DNA of 64,000 bases from Sanguibacter hominis ATCC BAA-789 (lineage in GTDB: Bacteria; Actinomycetota; Actinomycetes; Actinomycetales; Cellulomonadaceae), in NCBI RefSeq assembly GCF_012396185.1, contig NZ_JAAXOW010000001.1, positions 992,001 to 1,056,000 of the forward strand, given 5' to 3'. A program made the translations under genes and the position numbers. The notes beneath the pieces were generated by a model. The model saw only the letters and a list, made by a program, of their open reading frames with translations. It was not told the origin of the DNA and did not search any database. Numbering within the stretch: the first letter of the stretch is position 1; each line of letters opens with the position of its first letter. Below are positions 27,614-36,395 of the stretch, in pieces.

Positions 27614-28345
27614 ATGAGGACCCCACGCATCACCCCAGACTTCTTCAGCCCCGACGGACCGCGCCGCGGCCGCCGGCGCCACCACCACGGCGACTTCGGA
27701 CCGGACGACGCCCCGCGCCCCCGCCAGGGCGGCCCGCGCGCGTTCGGCCCCGCAGGATTCGGCCCCGGCGGCCCTCCGGCCGACCTCGACGAGGACGACC
27801 TCGACCCCGGCTTCGGCCGCCTCGGCCCGGGCCCGTTCGGGCCGGGACCGTTCGGGCCGGGCCCGTTCGGACCGGGAGGCCCGCGTCGTCACGGCCGCGG
27901 CCCTCGGCGCGCCGGTCGCGGCGACGTCCGCCTCGCCGTCCTGTCGCTCCTCGCCGAGGAGCCGTCGAACGGCTACGGCCTGATCAAGTCGATCGCCGCC
28001 CGGACGGGCGACGTCTGGCGACCGAGCCCTGGCTCGGTCTACCCGACGCTCCAGCAGCTCGTCGACGAGGGTCTCGTCGACACGACCGGTGAAGGTCGCG
28101 GCACGGAGTACACGCTCTCCGAGGCCGGGCGCACGTACGTCGCGGAGAACGCGGAGCAGATCGCCCGCACCTGGGCGACGACCCCCGGGCAGTCGGCGAC
28201 CGACGTCGCGTTCCACGAGAGCGTGACAAAGCTGCGCGGCGCGATCCAGCAGCTGCGACACGGCGCGACCGACGAGCAGCAGGCCGCCGCGACCGAGAAG
28301 CTCGACGAGGTCCGCAGAGCTCTGTACCTGATCCTCGCCGAGTAG
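27614..28345 (+). CDS. PadR family transcriptional regulator with Gly/Pro-rich N-terminal arm
   Basis: 243 residues. The C-terminal 140 residues are a PadR winged helix (DVRLAVLSLLAEEPSNGYGL, WRPSPGSVYPTLQQLVDEGL, GRGTEYTLSEAGRTYV) with a terminal dimerisation helix. The N-terminal 95 residues are a disordered Gly/Pro/Phe/Arg-rich region with tandem FGPGP units (bases about 27820-27875). ATG 27614 follows GAGAGGGGG. Such long N-terminal arms occur in some actinobacterial PadR proteins. The target gene is unknown; the only visible operator is its own. Confidence 0.9.
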   Translation: MRTPRITPDFFSPDGPRRGRRRHHHGDFGPDDAPRPRQGGPRAFGPAGFGPGGPPADLDEDDLDPGFGRLGPGPFGPGPFGPGPFGPGGPRRHGRGPRRAGRGDVRLAVLSLLAEEPSNGYGLIKSIAARTGDVWRPSPGSVYPTLQQLVDEGLVDTTGEGRGTEYTLSEAGRTYVAENAEQIARTWATTPGQSATDVAFHESVTKLRGAIQQLRHGATDEQQAAATEKLDEVRRALYLILAE

Positions 28346-28370
28346 ACACGGCGCCCCTCGCCTCCCTCAT

Positions 28371-28417
28371 ACGGATCGCCCGCATGCACACGTCAGCCGT
28401 GCATGCGGGCGATCCGT
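28371..28417. terminator. bidirectional terminator between padR-type gene and GH30 gene
   Basis: Perfect 19-bp stem ACGGATCGCCCGCATGCAC / GTGCATGCGGGCGATCCGT with a 9-nt loop, placed between two convergent genes. Confidence 0.85.
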
Positions 28418-28467
28418 CGTCGCGGCCCGACCGTCCGGCTGTCGCACGCCGGACGGTCAGGCTCCGC

Positions 28468-31400
28468 TCAGCGCGTCACGGTGAGCTTCAGCGACCTCGC
28501 CTTCGACGATGACGCCGACGACGAGCCCAGGTAGGTCACCCGGACCGTGTACTTGCCCTGCTTGAGCCGGTCGAGACGCACCGTCGCGCCCGACTTCTTC
28601 AGGCTGACGGTCTTCGTCGACACGACCTTCGAGCCGCGGTAGACCGCGACCTTGACCTTGCCCGTCACGGTCGCGCGCGGGGTCGCGCCGACCTTGACCG
28701 CGACCTGGGCCCGCGCGGAGGCGCGGACCTTCTTCTTCGCGAGCGAGGCCTTGGTCGTCGTCGCGCGCAGGACCGTGACGGTCGCCTTGCCCTCCGACGC
28801 CCCGACGCCTGCCGCACCCGCGTAGCGCGCCGTGACCTGGTAGGCGCCGTGCGTCGTCAGGCGCGGGAACGTCACCTTCGCGGTACCGCGCGAGAGCGTC
28901 CCCGTCCGGGTCGCGACGACCTTCGCACCACGTCGCACCGTGACGGTGACCGTGCCGCTCGCCGCCTTGCCCGCAGCGGTGACGCCGACCGTGACGACAG
29001 GCTTCACCTGCGTCGTGAGCGACGTCGGGCTCACCGACACGGTCGTGCGCGAGGACACGACGGGAGGCTCGACCGGAGCCTTCGTGACGGTCACGACCGC
29101 AGCGCCCGACGTCGCCGGTGCGACGACCGTCTCCGCGGACGCGGCCGGCGCGAACGTCGCCGTGTACGTCCTCGTGCCGACCGCAGGCCGCTTCACGACG
29201 AGCTCGGCCCGGCCGTCGGCACCGACCTTGACGGACCCGAGCTGCGCCGAGCCGTCGTAGAACGCCACCGTGCCGCCCGCGACCGCGGACTGCTGCGCCG
29301 ACGTCACCGTCGCTGCCAGGGTCACCGAGGCGCCCTCGACGACCGACGTCGCCGACGGCGTGAGGCGCACGGCGCTCGCCGCACGCCCGTCGAGGACGAC
29401 GACGGGAGCCGTGACGACGCTCGACGTGCGGAACCCGTCGGCCACGGCCGTGATCTCAGCCGCCACAGAAGCACCGACGTGGGTGAGACCGGGCGTCCAC
29501 GTGGAGCCGGTCGCGCCAGGGATGGTCACACCGCCGACGGTCCAGCGGTACGAGAGCCGGGCGTCAGCGGGGTCGGCCGTGGCCTGCGCCGTGAGCGTGC
29601 CGCCCGCGACCGGGCTGCCCGCGATGCGCACCGCGTCCAGACCGACCTCCTTGTCGAGCGTCACGGTCGTCACCGACGTCGCACCGCTCGGCGCCGTCAC
29701 GGTGACCGTGACGACGTCGCCTGCACGCGCGACGTCGACCGTCGCCGCACTGTCGACGGGCATGGCCCGCACGACCGGCTGGGACCCGCGCGCCTTCACC
29801 TCGTACGCGTGGACCGCGGGGTCGAGGCCGTCGACGTCGACGCCGCCCACCGTGAGGCGTGCGAGGTCCGTGACCGACGATGCCGCACCGACCTGGGCGT
29901 ACACCTCGACCTCGGACACGATGATGTGCGTCGCCGCGCGCGCGTCGAGCACGACCCGGACCGCGTCCGTCGCGGCGCCGACCGGCAGGTCGACGACCGG
30001 AGCGGTCGCCTGCTCGGGCAGGGAGACGAGGTCGCCCGAGTCGACCCACGTCCCCGTGCGGGGGTCACGGTGCTGGACGCGCATCGTCGTCGGCCACGTG
30101 TAGCTCGAGCCGTCCTTGTAGAAGTAGACGCGCACGCTCTCGACGACCTCGGGCCGCGCGAGCGCGTACGTCAGGGTCGCGCGCGTCTCCTTGGTGTCCT
30201 TCCAGTTGGACCAGCCCTTGTCGGTCGTGTTGCCGTTGATCGTCCGCGAGACCGGGTAGCCGGACTCGGTGAAGTCGGCGGCCGACGGCGTCGACGTGAG
30301 CGCGACGTTCTCCTCGCCACCGGCGGGCACCACGATCACGTGGAGCGTCGCGGGGACGTCGGCCGCGCCCGTGGCGGAGGCCGAGACCGTGCCGCGGACG
30401 GTCAGCCGCCCGGGGTCGGCGAGCGCAGCCGCGTCGACGTCGTCGAGCGCCCACGTGACTGGCAGGTCGAAGCGCGAGTCGCCGAGACCGACCTGCGTGG
30501 GGACGGTCGACGGCGCCCAGGCTGCGAGGAGCGCGGGCGACGAGCCGGCGACGACGGTCACGGACACCGGGTCGGCGGCAGCGACCTGGCCGACCTCGAC
30601 GACGACGCGCGCGTCGGTCACGGGGTTGCCGTAGACGTCGGTGCCGGTCCCGGTGATCGTCACGGTGCCGGCGGTCTGCCACGCGTCGGCGGGGACGTTC
30701 CACGTGATCGGCGTCGCGACGCCGGAGCCCCACGAGTAGGTCGGGACGACGGTCGCCGGCAGGGTGGCGGGCACCCCGACCTGGGTGCGCGCGGTGAGCG
30801 GGGCCACGACAGGCGCCTCGCTCACGGAGCGGACCGTCCAGCGCTGGTTCGCGCCACCGTTCGACTCGTAGACGCCGACGCGAGCGTTCTCCGACGTCGA
30901 CTGGCCGCCCACCTCGAGCGAGGACGCCGTCACGGCGTTGACGAGGGACCAGGTGACGCCGTCGAGCGTCGTGAGGTGCCAGCGCGTTCCGGGTGTGGTG
31001 CTCGCCTCGTCGAGGGGCATGGTGCGCAGGTCGGTACCGGCGCTCGTCGCGCCGAGGAACCGGCCGTCGTGGACGGACTCGAGCGCGAACGTGCGGCGGC
31101 CTGCGACGGCCGAGGCGTCGGACGTCTCGTGCGCGACCCAGAGCTGACGCGGGAGCGCGGCGGACGTCGTCGCGGGCGACGTGATCGTCGTCGTGCTCGC
31201 GGTCGAGAGGGTGAGGGCCTTGCCCGACTGCACGCCGACGACCTGGACGGTGTCGCCGTCGCGGAGCGGCTCGGCGGCGGGCGCGACGCCGGAGACGCCG
31301 GACACCTCGAACGTCGTGACGGACCGCGCGGGGACCGTGAGCGTCGCGGTGCGCGCGTCGCGGTCGACCGTGACCGGGGTGCCGGCGACGAGAGCGGTCG

Positions 31401-33102
31401 ACGTGTCGTCGACGTCGGCCGCCTGGGTCGTGACGTAGGGCGTGACGGTCGCGCCCTGCGCGACGCCGCCGAAGCGGGACAGGTCGAGGACGACCGTGCG
31501 GTCCGAGGTGGTGGCGTTGGTGTGCACGACGCTCAGGCTCGTGCCGTCGGCACCGACCGCTGCGGTCGAGGTCGCGTCGTCGACCGCGACGAAGCGGTCG
31601 CCGGGGGTGATGAAGCGCATGAAGTTGCGCATCGTGTCGAACTTGGAGTTGGTGACGATCGAGCAGTCGGCCACGTCCGCGGCCGTGCCGCCGGCGGCGA
31701 TCGCGTCGGCGACGCGGCGCTGCGACTTGAAGCCGATCGCGTCGGCCTCGGCGACGACGGAGCCGTCGGTGCCGGTCCACTCGCAGTCGAAGTCGATGAA
31801 GACGGAACCCCAGTTGAGGTTCTCGCCCTTCTCCATGTTGTAGAAGTCCTCGACCTCCTGCCACAGGACGTAGGCGTTCGGCTGGAGCTCGCGGAGGTCC
31901 TCGGTGATCTTCTGGGCGAGGCCGAGGCCGCCGCTGATCGCGACGGGGTCGAAGCCGCCGCCCACGAAGTCACCGCCGGTCTCGCTCATCCACAGCGGCT
32001 TCTCGCTGGCGAGCGCGTTGTCACGCGCCTGCATGCGACCGCCGGACCAGTACGTGTGCACGTTGATCTGGCCGACGTCGGCGCGCGTCGCAGCGTCGTA
32101 CTGCTTCCACGCGTTGTTGAAGTTCTGCGGGTGGGTCTCGTCGTTCGCGGAGACCACCGCGTCCGAGGTCGACGCCTGGAGCTCGTCAGCGAGGAGCTTG
32201 ACGAGCGCCTGCTGCTGACCCGCGCCCGGGCCTGCGCAGATCTGCGCGCCCTCCTGGGGCTTCTTCACCGCGTTCGTGAACGGGGTGATGCCGTCGGCGA
32301 GGCGGCCGGACGGCGTGGACCAGTAGCCGGTGCACGGCTCGTTGAACGGCGTGACCGTCTGGAAGTCGACGTCGTACGTGTCCTCGAGGTGCTCGACGAC
32401 CCGGGTGAGATAGCCGGCGAACTTCGCGGGGACGCCGTCGGACGTCAGCACCTGCTCCGTCGTGGAGCTCGCACCGCCCGAGGTGTAGCCGGAGTTCGTC
32501 ATGAAGAAGGGCGGGGAGTTGGCGAAGCCCTCGAGGACGAGGTCCTCGCGCTCCTGCGCGAGTCGCTCGAGCCACCACCGCTGGGTGGCGTCCTTGGTCC
32601 AGTCGTAGCTCGCCTCGTCGTCGGGGTCCCACGCGGCGGCGAGCGCGGCGCGGTCGGCGAAGCTCGTGGTGACGGGTCCGTAGAGGCTCGCGGGGTCGTC
32701 GCTGAGGTCTTCGGCCCAGTATCCGTCGACTGCGGCGCCCTGCCGGAAGTAGTCGCCGACGTCGGAGGCGCGCCCGCCGCCGATGTTGTACCGGGCGACG
32801 TTCATGTTGAGGCCGTCGGCGCCGAACACGAGGTCGAAGAGCTGCTCGCGCAGCTCGTCCGGGTAGTCGCCGGTCGCGTTCGCGAACCAGACGAGCGAGT
32901 TGCCCCAGCCCTGGAAGGGCTCGCCCGCGTAGGCGGGGTTGGGGGTGATGGTCGTGGGACGGGCGGCGGCGGTCGCCGTCGCGCTGGGGAGCGGTGCGGC
33001 GGAGGCGCTCGTCGCGCCCGCGACGACGCCTCCTGCGGCGAGGGACGCGGCGAGCGCGCTGGCGAGGGCGCGCCGTCGACGCGCGTGCGGTGTGCTGGTC
33101 AT
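28468..33102 (-). CDS. secreted multimodular GH30 glycosidase, probable endo-beta-1,6-galactanase
   Basis: 1,544 residues. A basic signal peptide (about 1-36, ending SASAAP) precedes a GH30 catalytic domain (about 50-600). The acid/base is Glu255 in TPFNEP and the nucleophile Glu374 in WMSETGG. The opening GEPFQGWGNSLVWFANATG and GLNMNVARYNIGGG resemble endo-beta-1,6-galactanases. Accessory modules follow: RICIN-like lectin (about 615-760, ending NQRWTV), Ig-like BIg4-type repeats (765-925), an F5/8-type carbohydrate-binding domain (930-1075), a cadherin-like sandwich, and several Ig-like 3 repeats to the end. There is no LPXTG anchor, so release or retention by binding modules is expected. 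Two LacI-type palindromes lie upstream. Specificity is inferred from the domain and the neighbouring sugar genes. Confidence 0.88.
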   Translation of the reverse strand: MTSTPHARRRRALASALAASLAAGGVVAGATSASAAPLPSATATAAARPTTITPNPAYAGEPFQGWGNSLVWFANATGDYPDELREQLFDLVFGADGLNMNVARYNIGGGRASDVGDYFRQGAAVDGYWAEDLSDDPASLYGPVTTSFADRAALAAAWDPDDEASYDWTKDATQRWWLERLAQEREDLVLEGFANSPPFFMTNSGYTSGGASSTTEQVLTSDGVPAKFAGYLTRVVEHLEDTYDVDFQTVTPFNEPCTGYWSTPSGRLADGITPFTNAVKKPQEGAQICAGPGAGQQQALVKLLADELQASTSDAVVSANDETHPQNFNNAWKQYDAATRADVGQINVHTYWSGGRMQARDNALASEKPLWMSETGGDFVGGGFDPVAISGGLGLAQKITEDLRELQPNAYVLWQEVEDFYNMEKGENLNWGSVFIDFDCEWTGTDGSVVAEADAIGFKSQRRVADAIAAGGTAADVADCSIVTNSKFDTMRNFMRFITPGDRFVAVDDATSTAAVGADGTSLSVVHTNATTSDRTVVLDLSRFGGVAQGATVTPYVTTQAADVDDTSTALVAGTPVTVDRDARTATLTVPARSVTTFEVSGVSGVAPAAEPLRDGDTVQVVGVQSGKALTLSTASTTTITSPATTSAALPRQLWVAHETSDASAVAGRRTFALESVHDGRFLGATSAGTDLRTMPLDEASTTPGTRWHLTTLDGVTWSLVNAVTASSLEVGGQSTSENARVGVYESNGGANQRWTVRSVSEAPVVAPLTARTQVGVPATLPATVVPTYSWGSGVATPITWNVPADAWQTAGTVTITGTGTDVYGNPVTDARVVVEVGQVAAADPVSVTVVAGSSPALLAAWAPSTVPTQVGLGDSRFDLPVTWALDDVDAAALADPGRLTVRGTVSASATGAADVPATLHVIVVPAGGEENVALTSTPSAADFTESGYPVSRTINGNTTDKGWSNWKDTKETRATLTYALARPEVVESVRVYFYKDGSSYTWPTTMRVQHRDPRTGTWVDSGDLVSLPEQATAPVVDLPVGAATDAVRVVLDARAATHIIVSEVEVYAQVGAASSVTDLARLTVGGVDVDGLDPAVHAYEVKARGSQPVVRAMPVDSAATVDVARAGDVVTVTVTAPSGATSVTTVTLDKEVGLDAVRIAGSPVAGGTLTAQATADPADARLSYRWTVGGVTIPGATGSTWTPGLTHVGASVAAEITAVADGFRTSSVVTAPVVVLDGRAASAVRLTPSATSVVEGASVTLAATVTSAQQSAVAGGTVAFYDGSAQLGSVKVGADGRAELVVKRPAVGTRTYTATFAPAASAETVVAPATSGAAVVTVTKAPVEPPVVSSRTTVSVSPTSLTTQVKPVVTVGVTAAGKAASGTVTVTVRRGAKVVATRTGTLSRGTAKVTFPRLTTHGAYQVTARYAGAAGVGASEGKATVTVLRATTTKASLAKKKVRASARAQVAVKVGATPRATVTGKVKVAVYRGSKVVSTKTVSLKKSGATVRLDRLKQGKYTVRVTYLGSSSASSSKARSLKLTVTR

Positions 33103-33158
33103 CAGGGGACTCTCTTCTCAACGTTGAGCGAGGAGGGGGAGGCAGCGTCGCGATGCGC

Positions 33159-33265
33159 AGTGTTTACGTCAACATCGACGCCGCGGGCCAGCCTGTCAGG
33201 GGATGAAGACGTCGTCAAGAGGTGCAGGACCTCGGCGGACCCCGGCCGCTGGTGACGTCACCATG
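33159..33265 (-). promoter_or_regulatory. GH30 promoter with two LacI-type palindromes
   Basis: Minus strand: TTGACG (33213-33218), 17-bp spacer, CAGGCT (33190-33195) form the best promoter. An operator at 33159-33176 (GATGTTGACGTAAACACT on the minus strand) lies just after the predicted start point. A second, GCTGGTGACGTCACCATG (33248-33265, with a perfect 12-bp core), lies upstream. Both match the operators at the LacI and transporter promoters. Confidence 0.75.
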
Positions 33266-33289
33266 AGCGGCCGGGCTCGGCGCGCCGGC

Positions 33290-34333
33290 TCAGCGCCGCG
33301 GGGCGCCCGTGCTGCGGCGGACGACGAGCCGCGTCGGCACGAGGATGTGCCGGTCGGCGAGGACGGTGCGGTTGCGGACCTGCTCGACGAGCAGGTGCAC
33401 GAGCTCTTCGCCGATCCGCGCGAAGTCCTGCTTGACGGTCGTCAGCGGCGGCCACAGGTAGCGCGACAGCGGGATGTCGTCGAAGCCGACGACCGACACG
33501 TCCTCAGGCACCCGGCGACCGAGCTCGTGCAGCGCGAGCATGAGGCCCGCTGCCATCTCGTCGTTCGCGCAGAAGACGGCCGTCACGGCCGGGTCGGAGG
33601 CGAACCGCGAGCCGAGCGCATAACCCGACGCCGCGGTCCAGTCGCCCCGCAGCGGCTCGTGGACCTCGCAGCCGTGCGCCTCGAGCGAGGCTCGCCAGGC
33701 GTTGACGCGCTGGCTCGCAGGGCCGCTGTCGGCGGGCCCCGCGAGATGGTGCACCGTCCGGTGCCCGAGCCCGAGGAGGTGGGCGATCGCGTCGCGCGTT
33801 CCACCTTCCTGGTCCGCGCCGACGGCGGGGTGGTGCCCGACGAAGCGCGAGTCCGAGACGACGACGGGAAGGTGCGGCGGCAGCGCGAGCGTCTCGGGGG
33901 TGACCGTCTCGGCGCGGATGATGACGAGTCCGTCGATCGCCTGGTGCGAGAGCCGTCGGACTGCCTCGTCGACCCCGGTCGACGCGGGGTTCTCGACGTC
34001 GACGAGGTTGACGGTGAAGCGCTCGCGTCGCGCGGCCTCGACGAGCGCGTCGATCGTGTGGGACTCGCCCGCACGGGACAGCCGGTGGGCGACGACACCC
34101 AGGACGCCGAAGCTGCCCATCCGCAGGGCCCGCGCCGCGTTGTTGGGCGAGTAGCCGAGCTCTTCCATCGCGGCGAGGACGCGTTCGCGGGTCTCGGGAC
34201 GCACGACGTCGGCCCCCGTGGACACGCGGGAGACGGTCTGGGCGGACACGCCCGCGAGCGCGGCGACGTCGCCGATCGAAGGGCCGGAGCGACGCCGCGA
34301 GGTGCGGGCCTGGCTCGTGGTGGGGCGGTCCAT
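33290..34333 (-). CDS. LacI family repressor of the galactan locus
   Basis: 347 residues. N-terminal HTH SIGDVAALAGVSAQTVSRVS (about residues 18-37) and hinge helix SPNNAARALRMG are followed by a periplasmic-binding-like effector domain (about 80-345), with GLVIIRAE, FCANDEMAAGLM and VVGFDDIPLSRYLWPPLTTV. ATG 34333 follows GGGAGAGG; the much longer open frame upstream is antisense to the transporter genes and is spurious. Divergent from the ABC operon. A palindrome between its predicted -10 and start codon suggests autoregulation. The ligand is probably galactose or a galacto-oligosaccharide (inference). Confidence 0.95.
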   Translation of the reverse strand: MDRPTTSQARTSRRRSGPSIGDVAALAGVSAQTVSRVSTGADVVRPETRERVLAAMEELGYSPNNAARALRMGSFGVLGVVAHRLSRAGESHTIDALVEAARRERFTVNLVDVENPASTGVDEAVRRLSHQAIDGLVIIRAETVTPETLALPPHLPVVVSDSRFVGHHPAVGADQEGGTRDAIAHLLGLGHRTVHHLAGPADSGPASQRVNAWRASLEAHGCEVHEPLRGDWTAASGYALGSRFASDPAVTAVFCANDEMAAGLMLALHELGRRVPEDVSVVGFDDIPLSRYLWPPLTTVKQDFARIGEELVHLLVEQVRNRTVLADRHILVPTRLVVRRSTGAPRR

Positions 34334-34362
34334 CGGGCACCTCTCCCGTCGGGTGGAGCAGC

Positions 34363-34396
34363 GATGGTGACGCAACCATCGTCGGGTCACAGAATA
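34363..34396 (-). promoter_or_regulatory. lacI-type gene promoter and operator
   Basis: TATTCT (34391-34396, minus strand) is a plausible -10. GATGGTGACGCAACCATC (34363-34380) follows as an 18-bp imperfect palindrome with perfect 6-bp arms (GATGGT/ACCATC), 30 bp before the start codon. Confidence 0.7.
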
Positions 34397-34417
34397 GTCT
34401 CGCGGGGTGCGATCCCG

Positions 34418-34473
34418 TTGACACCCGCGGCATGAGCATGCCACGCTCGCCGTGATGTTGACGTAAACATCAC
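34418..34473 (+). promoter_or_regulatory. ABC transporter promoter and strongest LacI-type operator
   Basis: A consensus TTGACA (34418-34423), 18-bp spacer and CACGCT (34442-34447) lead into GATGTTGACGTAAACATC (34454-34471). The arms extend to 8 bp (GTGATGTT/AACATCAC, 34452-34473). The operator covers the expected transcription start. Confidence 0.8.
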
Positions 34474-34495
34474 TGGACACGAAGGAGTGCCGCAC

Positions 34496-35419
34496 GTGCA
34501 ACAGAGCGTCACCACCCCGACTTCGCGAGCCGGCAGCCGCCGGCGCCCGCGGCGTCTGGACCGCCGATGGGTCGGCTGGGGTTTCATCGGGCCGTTCATG
34601 GGCGTCTTCACCCTGACGTTCCTCGCCCCGATCGCCTACTCGATCTACCTGAGCCTCTTCCGCAAGCAGCTCGTGGGCGGCAACGCCTTCGTCGGCCTCG
34701 ACAACTACTCGGCCGCCTTGCGCGACGACAAGTTCTGGTCGGCGCTCAGCCGGGTCTCGCTCTTCCTCGTCGTCCAGGTGCCGATCATGCTCGGCATCGC
34801 CCTGCTCGTCGCCCTCGCGATCGACTCCGGGCGCCTGCACGGTCGCAACTTCTTCCGCATCGCGATCTTCATGCCGTACGCCGTCCCCGCCGTCGTCGCC
34901 GCACTCATGTGGGGCTTCATGTACGGCACGCGCTTCGGCCTGATCGGCAACCTCAACGAGCTCCTCGGCACGTCGATCCCCAACCCGCTCGCACCCGAGT
35001 GGATCCTCCTCGCGATCGGCAACATCGTGACCTGGGAGTTCGTCGGCTACAACATGCTGATCTTCTTCTCGGCGCTGCGCACCGTCCCGACCTCGCTCTA
35101 CGAGGCCGCCGAGATCGACGGCGCCGGTCAGTGGCGCGTCATCAGCGCGATCAAGATCCCCGCGATCCGGGGCTCGCTGGTCGTCGCGCTCATCTTCTCG
35201 ATCATCGGCAGCTTCCAGCTGTTCAACGAACCGAGCATCCTGCAGGCGATGGCGCCGAACGCGATCACGACGTTCTTCACGCCGAACCTCTACGCCTACT
35301 CGCTGTCCTTCTCGGGCCAGCAGTACAACTACTCCGCGACCGTCGCGATCATCATGGGCCTGCTCACGATGGTCATCGCCTACGTCGTGCAGCTGCGCGG
35401 CATGCGCAAGGAGGCCTGA
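34496..35419 (+). CDS. carbohydrate ABC transporter permease (MalF-type)
   Basis: 307-residue CUT1-family permease with six membrane helices and the EAA loop SLYEAAEIDGAGQWRVI at about residues 200-217. It pairs with the MalG-type permease 3 bp downstream. Start GTG 34496 has an AAGGAG site 8-9 bp upstream; GTG 34487 overlaps that site. In this locus it should import oligosaccharides released by the GH30 enzyme (inference). No ATPase gene accompanies it. Confidence 0.95.
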   Translation: MQQSVTTPTSRAGSRRRPRRLDRRWVGWGFIGPFMGVFTLTFLAPIAYSIYLSLFRKQLVGGNAFVGLDNYSAALRDDKFWSALSRVSLFLVVQVPIMLGIALLVALAIDSGRLHGRNFFRIAIFMPYAVPAVVAALMWGFMYGTRFGLIGNLNELLGTSIPNPLAPEWILLAIGNIVTWEFVGYNMLIFFSALRTVPTSLYEAAEIDGAGQWRVISAIKIPAIRGSLVVALIFSIIGSFQLFNEPSILQAMAPNAITTFFTPNLYAYSLSFSGQQYNYSATVAIIMGLLTMVIAYVVQLRGMRKEA

Positions 35420-35422
35420 CCG

Positions 35423-36313
35423 ATGACCTCGACACTCGCCCCCCGCCGGCGCCGCTCGTACACCGTCGAGCGTCCTCGCCGCTCGGTGATGCTCACGCTC
35501 GTGACGAGCATCGTCCTGCTCTACAGCCTCGTGCCGCTCGTGTGGCTCGTCATCAACGCGACCAAGACGCAGGGCGACCTGCTCAGCACGTTCGGCCTGT
35601 GGTTCGGCGGCGACTTCGCGCTGTGGGACAACATCGTCACGACCGTCACGTACGACGACGGCATCTTCATGCGCTGGCTCGGCAACACGGTCTTCTACGT
35701 GGCCCTCGGCGCTGGTGGCGCGACCGCCCTCGCGATCCTCGGCGGCTACGGCCTCGCGAAGTTCAACTTTCCCGGCAAGCGCTGGGTGTTCGCGGTCGTC
35801 ATCGGTGCGGTCGCGGTCCCCGGCACCGCGCTGGCCGTCCCGACGTTCCTGATGTTCTCGCGGATGGGGCTCACGAACACGCCCTGGGCGGTCATCATCC
35901 CGTCGCTCATCTCGCCGTTCGGCCTGTACCTCATGTGGACGTTCGCCCAGGAGGCCATCCCGGGCGAGCTCCTCGAGGCGGCTCGGGTCGACGGCGCGAG
36001 CGAGGCGCGCACGTTCGGGCAGATCTGCCTGCCTCTCCTCGCCCCCGGCATCGTCACGGTGCTGCTGTTCACCATGGTCGCGACGTGGAACAACTACTTC
36101 CTGCCGCTGATCATGCTCAAGGACCCCACGTGGTACCCGCTGACCCTCGGGCTCAACGCGTGGAACGCCCAGGCGGCCACCGCGGGAGGCGAGGCCGTCT
36201 TCAACCTGGTGATCACCGGATCGGTGCTCACCATCCTTCCTCTCATCGTGGTCTTCCTCCTGCTGCAGCGGTACTGGCAGTCGGGTCTGGCCACGGGGTC
36301 GGTCAAGGAGTAA
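35423..36313 (+). CDS. carbohydrate ABC transporter permease (MalG-type)
   Basis: 296-residue CUT1 permease, six helices, with EAA loop ELLEAARVDGASEARTF and the typical end YWQSGLATGSVKE. It begins 3 bp after the MalF-type gene. Forms the heterodimeric channel with it; the binding protein follows 82 bp downstream. Confidence 0.95.
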   Translation: MTSTLAPRRRRSYTVERPRRSVMLTLVTSIVLLYSLVPLVWLVINATKTQGDLLSTFGLWFGGDFALWDNIVTTVTYDDGIFMRWLGNTVFYVALGAGGATALAILGGYGLAKFNFPGKRWVFAVVIGAVAVPGTALAVPTFLMFSRMGLTNTPWAVIIPSLISPFGLYLMWTFAQEAIPGELLEAARVDGASEARTFGQICLPLLAPGIVTVLLFTMVATWNNYFLPLIMLKDPTWYPLTLGLNAWNAQAATAGGEAVFNLVITGSVLTILPLIVVFLLLQRYWQSGLATGSVKE

Positions 36314-36349
36314 CGGTCCTGCGACCGTGCGCCCGGCCGTCACACACCC

Positions 36350-36367
36350 GATGTTGACGTCACCACA
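36350..36367 (+). promoter_or_regulatory. LacI-type half-conserved operator before the binding-protein gene
   Basis: GATGTTGACGTCACCACA: the left arm and GACGT core match the other operators, the right arm is degenerate. It lies 29 bp before the binding-protein start and suggests an internal, separately controlled promoter. Confidence 0.55.
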
Positions 36368-36395
36368 ATCACTCACGAAGAAGAGAGCGATCACC

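Noticed and set aside
28849-33255. 1,468-codon plus-strand open frame
   Set aside because: Antisense to the well-supported GH30 gene; low-complexity Arg/Gly/Asp product with no domain.
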